The notes under the pieces: generated by a model
What the model was told of the DNA's origin: nothing
The model's database searches: none
The model's input: only the letters and a program-made list of their open reading frames with translations
Program-made: the position numbers and the translations under genes
In this document: piece after piece, positions 48,904-57,500 of the stretch
Position numbering within the stretch: position 1 is the stretch's first letter
How the letters are laid out: every line of letters starts with the position of its first letter
From: Mesorhizobium ciceri biovar biserrulae WSM1271
GTDB lineage: Bacteria; Pseudomonadota; Alphaproteobacteria; Rhizobiales; Rhizobiaceae
Length of the DNA stretch: 64,000 nucleotides
Direction of reading: 5' to 3'
Assembly: GCF_000185905.1 (NCBI RefSeq)
Contig: NC_014923.1
Location: 4,177,501 to 4,241,500 of the forward strand

Positions 48904-49755
48904 TCAGTTTCTCGCCCGGTCGGTTTGACGCGCCAGCATAGCATCGGCGAGCGCCAATGCGTCCACGTTGAATGCGACATCGTGGACGCGAAACAGGTCG
49001 GCGCCCTGGAGCCTCAAAATGACGCTGGTCGCCGCTGTTCCGACCCCTCTGTCGGCGGCATCACGGCCGGTGACCGTGCCGATGAAGCGTTTTCGCGACG
49101 TGCCGGCCATCAGCGGCAGGCCGAGTGCATGCAATTCCGAAAAGCGTGCCATCAGGTCGAGATTTTCCTCCGCCGTCTCCTTGGCGAATCCGAAACCGGG
49201 ATCGAGCACGATGTGATCATCGGCGATGCCGGTCTGGCGGGCGATTTCCAGCGACCTTCGCAGGAATGCCAACTGATCGGCAATCGCGTCCGGCAGCTTC
49301 TGGCGATCCCGCCCGGTATGCATGATGACAAGCCCGGCGCCGGTATCGGCGGCGACACGAGCAATATCGGGCTCGCGCTGCAAACCCCAGACATCGTTGA
49401 CGATATGCGCGCCGGCGGCGACCGCCAGCCGCGCCGTGTCGGCGCGATAGGTATCGACCGAAATCAGCACCTCGTTCACGCCCGCCAGCGCTTCGATCAC
49501 CGGCAGGATGCGGGCCTGTTCCTGGCTGGCCGATACCGCGGCAGCACCTGGGCGCGTCGATTCTCCCCCGACATCGACAACCAGTGCCCCTTCCCCGATC
49601 ATGCGGCGCGCCTGGGCCAGCGCCTTTTCAGGGGCGTCGAACTGGCCGCCGTCGGAAAAGCTGTCGGGCGTGACATTGAGGATGCCGACGACCACGGCCT
49701 TGCCGCCAAGGTCGAGATGGCGTCCATGCGCCAACTGCCATCGCCTGGCCGTCAT
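48904..49755 (-). CDS. folP: Dihydropteroate synthase
   Basis: A 283-residue DHPS that condenses p-aminobenzoate with the pterin pyrophosphate, the target of sulfonamides. Signature regions are ILNVTPDSFSDGG, VDVGGESTRPGA and the phosphate loop TSRKRFIGTVTGRD; VLDPGFGFAKETAEENLDLM is also present. Start ATG at 49755. First gene of the folate operon on the minus strand; it lies 100 bp from the divergent DUF922 gene. Confidence 0.95.
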   Translation of the reverse strand: MTARRWQLAHGRHLDLGGKAVVVGILNVTPDSFSDGGQFDAPEKALAQARRMIGEGALVVDVGGESTRPGAAAVSASQEQARILPVIEALAGVNEVLISVDTYRADTARLAVAAGAHIVNDVWGLQREPDIARVAADTGAGLVIMHTGRDRQKLPDAIADQLAFLRRSLEIARQTGIADDHIVLDPGFGFAKETAEENLDLMARFSELHALGLPLMAGTSRKRFIGTVTGRDAADRGVGTAATSVILRLQGADLFRVHDVAFNVDALALADAMLARQTDRARN

Positions 49756-49855
49756 TGCTCATCGACCATGGAGTTCATCAATCATGTGTGATCCCTGGCG
49801 GATCAATTTCATTGCGCCGGCAACGGCCGTAAAGCAAGGTGGTCGAAGAGGCAAC

Positions 49856-50518
49856 ATGATGAAACGATCCATGCTTGGCATGAAAAAACAGTCCTTGGGC
49901 GTGAAACAATCCTTGGCTTGCGCGCTGCTGCTCGCCATAACGCCGCACCCGGCGGCGGCGGCCAATCTCGTCAAGACGTACAGCTATTTCGCCATTGGCG
50001 GCAGCACGCTCGACGACATCGAGGCACAACTCTCCAAACGCGGGCCGGAGGTGAAAAGCACCGGCACGCGGCACCCGGGCGCTACGCAAATGGCCTTCAC
50101 CACCCGTATCAGCTATGCGCAGACACCGAGTTCCTGCCGGATTGCCGACGCGGTGGTGACCGTCAAGGTGAAGGTGATCCTTCCCGAGTGGCGCCGGCCG
50201 CGCAAGGCCGATGCCGATGTCAGGCTGTTCTGGGATACGCTGTCGGCCGACATCAAGCGCCATGAGGAGCGCCATGTCGAAATCGCCAAGAACCATGGCG
50301 GCGAACTCGAAGAGGCCTTGAAAGCCACCTACCCGCAAAAGAACTGCGACGCCGCCAAGGCCAAGGCGGCCGCGATCACCGCGGCTGTTCTGGCCAGGCA
50401 CGACCGCGCCCAGCTTCAGTTCGACCGCGTCGAAAGTGTCAATTTCGAAAGCCGCATCTTGCGGCTGCTGCGCTACCGCATGGAGCGCATCGGCAACGGA
50501 CGACTGCCGCCGGCCTGA
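49856..50518 (+). CDS. Putative secreted zinc-dependent protease (DUF922)
   Basis: A 220-residue protein. Two tandem ATGs (49856, 49859) follow an AGAGG site; the longer frame upstream is antisense to folP. The signal peptide is near SLACALLLAITPHPAAA. The DUF922 domain contains the zinc-protease motif HEERHVEIAKNHGGELEEAL (HExxH). The N-terminal mature part starts VKTYSYFAIGGSTLDDIEAQ. It is probably periplasmic; the substrate is unknown. Confidence 0.8.
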   Translation: MMKRSMLGMKKQSLGVKQSLACALLLAITPHPAAAANLVKTYSYFAIGGSTLDDIEAQLSKRGPEVKSTGTRHPGATQMAFTTRISYAQTPSSCRIADAVVTVKVKVILPEWRRPRKADADVRLFWDTLSADIKRHEERHVEIAKNHGGELEEALKATYPQKNCDAAKAKAAAITAAVLARHDRAQLQFDRVESVNFESRILRLLRYRMERIGNGRLPPA

Positions 50519-50719
50519 ACGCACCCGAACTGAAAGCCAAATTCACCGAAGCGTAGTGCCAGATTCGAAAAACTTTCGAGCCGCCGTCGAAACCGGCCTA
50601 TATGGGACGACATATCAGGCTCGCCAGACGAGCTTAAAACACCAATGCGATCCAAACGGTCATGAAGCCGGAGCGGCTGAACAGCGCCGGTCAAATCGCA
50701 AGCTTATGGATGAACGATC

Positions 50720-52201
50720 ATGGACCAGGCTGTCGATGAGAAAACGATGGCGGAAACCGGCACGCCGATAACAGAGCGCGAAAAGAACGCCATCATCGGC
50801 GGCGTGCTGTTGTCGATGCTGTTGGCGGCACTCGATCAGACCATTGTCGCGCCGGCCATGCCGACCATCGGGCATGCGCTCGGAAACGCACACTATCTGC
50901 CATGGATCGTCACCGGTTATCTCCTGACCGCTACAGCCGTGGCTCCGCTCTACGGCAAGATTTCCGATGTCTACGGCCGCCGGCCGACCGTCTATGCCGC
51001 GATCCTGATCTTTTTGGCGGGATCGGTGGTCAGTGCGATGGCTCCCAACATGTTTGTGCTGGTTGTCGGGCGGGCGATCCAGGGCGCCGGTGGCGGCGGC
51101 TTGTTCGCTTTGACGCAGACCGTCGTCGGCGATCTCGTGCCGCCGCGCGAGCGGGCACGCTATGCCGCCTGGTTCTCCGGCACATGGGCTGTCGCCAGCA
51201 TTGCCGGTCCGTTGCTCGGCGGCACTTTCGCAGAGCACCTGCACTGGTCACTGATCTTCTGGATCAACATTCCGCTTGGTTTTCTTGCGATGGCGATCAT
51301 CAACAAGCCGCTCAAGAAACTGCCCATTGCCGCAAAGCGCCATCGCATCGACGGCCTGGGCGCGCTGCTTCTGATAATTGCCACGGCGCTGCTGCTGCTC
51401 GCCTTGAACTGGGGCGGCAGCGCCTATCCCTGGACTTCGCTTGAAGTCATCGGCGTTCTCTGCGGTTCGGCGATTTTCTGGAGCGCTTTTGCCTTGCGGC
51501 TCATGCGCGCCGCCGAGCCGCTCATCTCACTCGAAGTGCTTGGCAATCCAATCGTTCTGGCGGGCACGCTTTCGATGTTCCTGCTTCAGGCCGCAAGCGT
51601 CGGCATGGCTGTGTACCTGCCCGTCTATCTTCAGGCGGTGCTCGGCTTGTCGGCAGCGGAGTCGGGCATCGCGATGCTTGGGCTTCTGCTGGGGACCGTC
51701 GGCGGCGCGGCATTCAGCGGGCGTATGATCCCGCATTTCACCCACTACAAGCGCATTGCGATGGTGGGCGTCGTCTTCAGCATGCTGTGCCTCTGCCTGC
51801 TGGCCGTCGTCGCAGGATATGCAACGCTGCTGGAGGTGGAGGTCTTGACGATTTGCATCGGGTTTGGAACCGGAACGACGTTTCCGGTCACCACCGTGTC
51901 GGTCCAGAACGCCGTCGATCGCGTGCATCTCGGCGTCGCGACGGGCGTGCTGACATTCCTGCGTTCGCTTGGCAGTGCGCTTGGGGTCGCCATGCTCGGC
52001 GCGGTCGCTCTGGGCTACGGCTTGCCGCTTGCCGGTGAAGGCGTGCGGATCGCTGGCCATAGCGCGACGGTCGAGCCGTTCGTGATGATCTTTGCCGTCG
52101 CCGCCGCTACATTGCTGCTGGGGCTGATCACGCTGACGCTGATGCCCGAAAAGGAGCTTCGCGGCTACGCCGACAATGCGGCGCCGATGCTGGCCGAGTA
52201 A
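50720..52201 (+). CDS. MFS multidrug exporter, DHA2 (14-TM) type
   Basis: A 493-residue transporter with about 14 membrane segments. Motif A is ATAVAPLYGKISDVYGRRPT. A basic stretch (KPLKKLPIAAKRHRIDGLG) separates the second set of helices. The start ATG at 50720 gives MDQAVDEKTMAETGTPITER. The likely role is proton-driven drug or metabolite efflux. The gene has no regulator beside it and ends three bases from the convergent ferredoxin-NADP reductase gene. The 201-bp gap upstream shows no gene. Confidence 0.88.
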   Translation: MDQAVDEKTMAETGTPITEREKNAIIGGVLLSMLLAALDQTIVAPAMPTIGHALGNAHYLPWIVTGYLLTATAVAPLYGKISDVYGRRPTVYAAILIFLAGSVVSAMAPNMFVLVVGRAIQGAGGGGLFALTQTVVGDLVPPRERARYAAWFSGTWAVASIAGPLLGGTFAEHLHWSLIFWINIPLGFLAMAIINKPLKKLPIAAKRHRIDGLGALLLIIATALLLLALNWGGSAYPWTSLEVIGVLCGSAIFWSAFALRLMRAAEPLISLEVLGNPIVLAGTLSMFLLQAASVGMAVYLPVYLQAVLGLSAAESGIAMLGLLLGTVGGAAFSGRMIPHFTHYKRIAMVGVVFSMLCLCLLAVVAGYATLLEVEVLTICIGFGTGTTFPVTTVSVQNAVDRVHLGVATGVLTFLRSLGSALGVAMLGAVALGYGLPLAGEGVRIAGHSATVEPFVMIFAVAAATLLLGLITLTLMPEKELRGYADNAAPMLAE

Positions 52202-52204
52202 AGT

Positions 52205-53233
52205 TCAGCCGGAGACGCCGAGCTTCTTCTGCAGGCTGGTCGATGAGGTCGTGTACTGGAAAACGATGCGCTCGCCGGGGCTGATGATGCGCTTGGCGGC
52301 CTGCGCCATCAGCGCCACTTCGTGGAAACCCGACAGGATCAGCTTCAGCTTGCCCGGATACCAGTTGATGTCGCCGACCGCGAAGATGCCGGGCACCGAT
52401 GTCTGGAATTTTTCGGTATCGACCGGAATGAGGTTCTCGTGAAGGTTGAGACCCCACTCCGCGATCGGTCCGAGCTTCATGGTCAGGCCGAAGAACGGCA
52501 GCATGCGCGTGCAAGGCACCTCGACGTCGCCATCCGGTCCCTTGATGGTGGCCGATGACAACTGGCCGTCGGCACCGGTCAATCCGGTCACCTGGCCGAC
52601 CTGGAATTCGAGCTGCTTCATCTCCTGCATGGCATACATCTTGTTGACGCTGTCGGGAGCGGCGCGGAACTCAGGCCGCCGGTGCACCAGCGTCACGCTC
52701 TTTGCCACCGGCTGCAGGTTCAGCGTCCAGTCGAGCGCCGAGTCGCCGCCGCCGACAATGACGAGGTCGTGGCCGCGAAAATCCTCCATCCGGCGCACCG
52801 AATAGAAGACGCTCTTGCCTTCATAGGGCTCTATGCCGGGGATCGGCGGACGCTTGGGTTGGAAGGAGCCGCCGCCGGCGGCAATCACCACCACCTTGGC
52901 CTCGAACACCTCGTTTTCGTCGGTGGTGACGCGAAAACTGCCGTCCTCCAGTTTTTCCAGGCTGGAAACCATTCGGTTGTAGCTGAAATCGGGCTTGAAC
53001 GGCGCGATCTGCTCGAGCAATTTGTCGACCAGCCCCTGCGCCGAGATCGAAGGCCAGCCTGGAATGTCGTAGATCGGCTTTTCCGGATAGAGTTCCGCGC
53101 ATTGGCCGCCCGGCCGATCGAGAATGTCGATCAGGTGGCACTTCATGTCGAACAGGCCGAGCTCGAACACGGCAAACAGGCCGACCGGCCCTGCCCCGAC
53201 AATAAGCACGTCTGTCCTGGTGATGTCGGTCAT
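52205..53233 (-). CDS. Ferredoxin-NADP+ reductase, thioredoxin-reductase-like type
   Basis: A 342-residue flavoprotein from the ATG at 53233 (MTDITRTDVLIVGAGPVGLF); a longer in-frame start would run into an intergenic repeat. FAD motif GAGPVG near the start, an NADPH motif GGGDSALDWTLNLQPVAK, and a C-terminal GIFAVGDINWYPGKLKLILS. There is no CxxC redox-active pair, unlike thioredoxin reductase, which fits the type 2 FNR family (YumC-like). A 2Fe-2S ferredoxin gene lies 195 bp upstream on the same strand and is the natural partner. Confidence 0.9.
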   Translation of the reverse strand: MTDITRTDVLIVGAGPVGLFAVFELGLFDMKCHLIDILDRPGGQCAELYPEKPIYDIPGWPSISAQGLVDKLLEQIAPFKPDFSYNRMVSSLEKLEDGSFRVTTDENEVFEAKVVVIAAGGGSFQPKRPPIPGIEPYEGKSVFYSVRRMEDFRGHDLVIVGGGDSALDWTLNLQPVAKSVTLVHRRPEFRAAPDSVNKMYAMQEMKQLEFQVGQVTGLTGADGQLSSATIKGPDGDVEVPCTRMLPFFGLTMKLGPIAEWGLNLHENLIPVDTEKFQTSVPGIFAVGDINWYPGKLKLILSGFHEVALMAQAAKRIISPGERIVFQYTTSSTSLQKKLGVSG

Positions 53234-53249
53234 GCCTGTGCCTCGCTGC

Positions 53250-53347
53250 GCATGACCCCGAAAATCGGAACGATTTTCGGAAAGGATCATGCGCAAATAA
53301 AAGTGCTACAGCGTCCGTTGCGCGTCCAAGAGGACGCGCGGCGCTGT
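53250..53347. repeat. RIME-like palindromic intergenic element, copy 2
   Basis: GCATGACC (53250-53257) mirrors GGATCATGC (53284-53292). Between them is a 9-bp perfect hairpin, CGAAAATCG and CGATTTTCG, with a GAA loop. A second imperfect palindrome follows (ACAGCG...GCGCGTCC against GGACGCGC...GCGCTGT, to 53347). The outline is the same as copy 1 at 3150-3277, and it also begins 16 bases upstream of a minus-strand ATG. Confidence 0.7.
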
Positions 53348-53428
53348 GGTGAAACAGCAGGACACTGCATGACCATCGCCCCGCTGCCAAGCCACAGCGG
53401 GAAAAATCAGTTGGCAAAAAGGTTGCGC

Positions 53429-53749
53429 TTATCCCTGGCGGGCAGGCACCCGCACGACCAAGCCGTCAAGCGCATCGCGGACCTTGATCTGGCATGACAG
53501 GCGCGAGTTGGGCTGGACGTCGTAGGCGAAGTCCAGCATGTCCTCTTCCATCGCTTCCGGCTCGCCGACTTCAGCCGTCCAGGCTTCGTCGACATAGACG
53601 TGACAGGTGGCACAGGCGCAGGCACCGCCGCATTCGGCTTCGATCCCGGGCACGGCGTTGCGGATCGCGTTCTCCATGACCGTAGAGCCGTTCTCGGCGT
53701 CCATGTCGAAATGCGTGCCGTCATGGGCAATGAAAGTCAGCTTGGTCAT
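53429..53749 (-). CDS. Adrenodoxin-type 2Fe-2S ferredoxin
   Basis: A 106-residue ferredoxin. Cluster ligands are Cys40, Cys46, Cys49 and Cys86: CX5CX2C, then 36 residues, then C, the spacing of adrenodoxin and bacterial P450/ISC ferredoxins. The motif ECGGACACATCHVYV is clear, and the C-terminus is DALDGLVVRVPARQG. The next gene downstream is ferredoxin-NADP reductase, so the pair could feed electrons from NADPH to a P450 or other oxygenase; no such gene lies in this window. Confidence 0.92.
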   Translation of the reverse strand: MTKLTFIAHDGTHFDMDAENGSTVMENAIRNAVPGIEAECGGACACATCHVYVDEAWTAEVGEPEAMEEDMLDFAYDVQPNSRLSCQIKVRDALDGLVVRVPARQG

Positions 53750-53860
53750 TTGTCACCTGAAGGGAGTTGCAGCCGAGATAATCACTCCGGCTGACAAGTC
53801 AACTGCCGCATGAAAGCGCCGCCCGATGACGTTTTTCCGCAAATCGGATTCGGCGCGGAT

Positions 53861-54229
53861 TCAGCGGTTGATGGCGGCGATGAAATCGCGCACTTCGTCG
53901 ATCAGCGTACCAAGCCGCTTGAGCGTCTGGCCGTCTTCCGGCCGGTGCTCGATCTCGGTGGCGCAATCGGCGATGGCAAAGGCGCCCACGCCCCGTGCCG
54001 AACCCTTTAATCCATGGGCGAGCAGAAGCCGGTCCTTGATATCGGCGTCGACTATTCTGTCGCGCACGGACAGCGCCTGCTGTACAAATAGCGCCAGAAC
54101 CTCTTGCTCAAGGCTGCGGTCACCCATCGTCTGGCGGGCAAGGTGTGCCAAATCGACCGGCCGTGACCGTCTTGGTCCGGATACATCTCCCCCGGGCATT
54201 GTGAAGGCGATGCCGCTTTCGCCACGCAT
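53861..54229 (-). CDS. Hpt (histidine phosphotransfer) domain protein
   Basis: A 122-residue protein. The phospho-acceptor site is His72 in LLAHGLKGSARGVGA (HGLKGSA is the Hpt box). It begins MRGESGIAFTMPGGDVSGPR, a flexible N-terminus, and is otherwise helical. It would relay phosphate between a hybrid kinase and a response regulator; the partner kinase is unknown (cckA is 17 kb away and usually uses ChpT). It is divergent from the giant coiled-coil gene. Confidence 0.85.
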   Translation of the reverse strand: MRGESGIAFTMPGGDVSGPRRSRPVDLAHLARQTMGDRSLEQEVLALFVQQALSVRDRIVDADIKDRLLLAHGLKGSARGVGAFAIADCATEIEHRPEDGQTLKRLGTLIDEVRDFIAAINR

Positions 54230-54501
54230 GAACTCGAACTCCGTTTCTTCGACTCGCCCAAAAACCTAGGCGAATCCAATGGACAACGGGTTAATGAATG
54301 GCCCGGAAAAATGTTGCCAAAGCGGCGTCCAAATCACAGTTCCGTTAACCTTATATTTAAAGTTTTACGTATCCCGCGGAATGCATGTTTTCTTTACCCC
54401 CCTGTGTCATTACGATACGAGGGGTCCATTTTCAGCCTCCTGCGCGGGGCAAGACAAACAGAATTATAAGCCCGCGGCAGCTAGTACAGGGTAGCGAAGG
54501 C

Positions 54502-57500
54502 ATGGCAAAGAAACCGACGACGAGAACTCTCGACAGCGAAGTGGCCAGGGAACTGGAAAAGGCGCTCGATCTCGACCTCAGCAATGAGATCGGCAGCGGC
54601 GACCTCGATATCGCGGCTTCGATGGAGGATCTTGAAGCGCAGATATCCCAGGCGGCCGACGAGCTGGCGCGCGAGGGACGCAATCATAAGCCGGAACAGA
54701 ACCCGGAGCCGGTGGTCAACCAAAACCAGGCCGCGAAACCCGCGCCCAAGGCCAAACCTGCCGAATTGCGCCCCGTGGAACCGCGCAATGGCGCCCAGCC
54801 CGCAGGTTTCGCGCCGGCCAATGACGATCGCCAGAAGGATTACAAGACGCTCCTGCACAGCCTCAACAGGCGTGCCTCGAACACCATTTACTGGGTCGTC
54901 GCCTTCGTTTCGCTCGCCTGGTTCGCCGGTGCCGGTGGTTTGGCCAATCTGCTTTTCGGACCGAGCATTTGGAGAATCCGCACGCTCGACCAGTTCCTCG
55001 CCCGTCCGGAACTGATCGGCCTCGCCGTCGCGGCCATCGTGCCTGTCATCCTGTTCTGGGCCTTCGCCGCCATGATTCGCCGCGCCCAGGAAATGCGCAT
55101 CGCCGCACAGTCGATGACCGAAGTGGCCTTCCGCCTGACCGAGCCGGAAAACCTTGCCCAGGATCGCGTCATGATGATCGGCCAGGCCGTTCGTCGCGAG
55201 GTCGCGGCCATGGGCGAAGGCATCGAACGCACGCTTGCCCGCGCCGTCGAACTGGAAACGCTTGTCCACAGCGAAGTCAACCAGATCGAACGCTCCTATT
55301 CCGAGAATGAATCCCGCATCCGTTCGCTGGTCGACGGGCTCGGCAGCGAGCGCGAAGCCGTCGTCACCCATGCCGAGCGCGTCCGCGCCTCGATTACCGG
55401 CGCGCATGAGACGCTGAAGGACGAGATCGGCGCGGCTTCCGACATCATTCGCGACTCGATCCTCAATGCATCGACCAAATTGTCGATGACGATCACCAAT
55501 TCCGGCGACACGCTGATCGACCGCATCAACGAAAGCTCGATGTCGATCTTCGATTCCGTCGAAGGCCGGCTCGATTCGATCACCGACCGCCTGTCGACCT
55601 CGGGCGAGGCCTTCGCCAGCCTTCTCGACACCCGCATTGCCAAGCTGACGGACACCACGGACGGACTGACGCGGTCGTTGACCGATCTGCTCGACGATCG
55701 CACCACCGGCATGGTGTCGCTGCTTGGCGGCGCCGCGCGCACCCTCAATTCCGAATTCGAGGCCAGCCTCAACGGCATCGAGCGCACGCTCGCCGAACGC
55801 GGCCAGGCGCTGATCAGCGAGTTCCAGACCCGCGCCGAGGCGCTCGACACCGGAACGCAGAAGCTCAATGCGGCACTCGAGGCCCGCGCCCGCCAGATCA
55901 ATGAAACGCTGGTCGAGCGCGCCCGCGAAATCGCGCACACCTTCGCCGAGAGCAAGGACACGCTGTCGGCGATGATCGATCAGGGCAAGACCCAGATCGG
56001 CGCCGACATGGCCGACATCGTCACTTCGACCTCCTCTATGCTCGAAGCCCGCGCCAGCGACTTCGCCGGACGCATGGAAGCCGCCCGTCACGTCGTGTCG
56101 CGTTCGTTCGACAGTGACATCCAGCGGCTCGCCGACGCCCGCGTCGGCATCGAGGAAGCTGTCGAGAACCACAGCAGGAAACTGTCCGAAAGCCGCGAGC
56201 GCATGGCCGCGGCCATGGAGGCCGACCTGGCGAAGTTCGCCGAGGGCCGCGCCGGCATCGATGCGGCAGTAACCAACCAGGTGCAGAAGCTGGCCGAAGG
56301 CCGCAGCCTGATCTCGCGCGCTCTCGAAGAGGATCTGCGCAAGGTCAATGAATCGCGGGCGGCCATCGATGCATCGCTCGGCAGCCATCTCGAAAGGCTG
56401 GAAGAAGGTCGCAACAGGCTCTCTATTGCCTTGAATGAAGACTCCGGGAAGCTGGTGCAAGCTCGTACGATCATTGATGAAATGGTCGCCGGACATGTCG
56501 GAAAACTCGCCGAGGGCCGCAACATTCTGTCGCGCGCTTTGGAAGCCGATCTCGGAAAACTGTCCGACAGCCGCGCCGACATCGACGGCCTGGTCGCCGG
56601 TCAGGTGGAAAAAATCGCCGAAGGCCGCGCCGTGCTCGCCAAGGCGTTGGAAAACGACATCGTCGGCATCAAGAGCCTCATCGAAACCCATTCCGCCAAA
56701 CTGGCGGAAGACCGCACGCAGCTTTCCCATTCGCTCGACAATGATCTGTCCGGCATACGCGGCCTGATCGAAAGCCATTCGGGACGGTTGGCCGAGGACC
56801 GCAGCCTGCTGTCGCAGACCCTTGAAGCCGACCTTGCCAAGCTGGCCGAAAGCCGTTCGAGCATCGACGGTCTGGTCGCCGGTCAGGTCGAGAAGCTGGC
56901 GGAAGGCCGCGACATTCTCAAGCGCGCGCTGGAATCCGACCTGAACACGATCAAGGGCGTTATCTCAAGCCAGTCGGAAAAGCTGGCCGAGGATCGCGGT
57001 CAGCTTTCCCGGGTCCTGGAAGCCGACCTGCAGAATGTGAACAGCGTCATCGCCGATCACATGAACAAGCTTGTCCAAGACCGCTCCGCCCTGTCCAGGG
57101 CCCTTGAGGACGACCTCGCCAAGCTGGCCGACAGCCGCTCCAGCATCGACGGGCTGGTTGCGGGTCAGGTCGAGAAGTTGTCCGAGGGCCGAGATATTCT
57201 GCGGCGCGCTCTGGAATCCGACCTCAATGCGATCAAGGGGACCATTGCCGACCAGTCGCAGAAACTGGTCGATGACCGGGCACAGTTCGCCCGGGCACTC
57301 GAGGCTGACCTCGAAAGCGTCAATGGCTTGGTCAACAGCCATTCCGAAAGGCTCGTCCAGGATCGTTCGACGCTGTCGAAAGCGCTTGAAGCCGACCTCG
57401 AAAACGTCGGTGGCCTCGTTAACAGCCACGCGGAAAGGCTTGTCCAGGAGCGCTCGACCCTGTCCAAGGCGCTCGAGGACGATCTTGCCAAACTGGCCGA

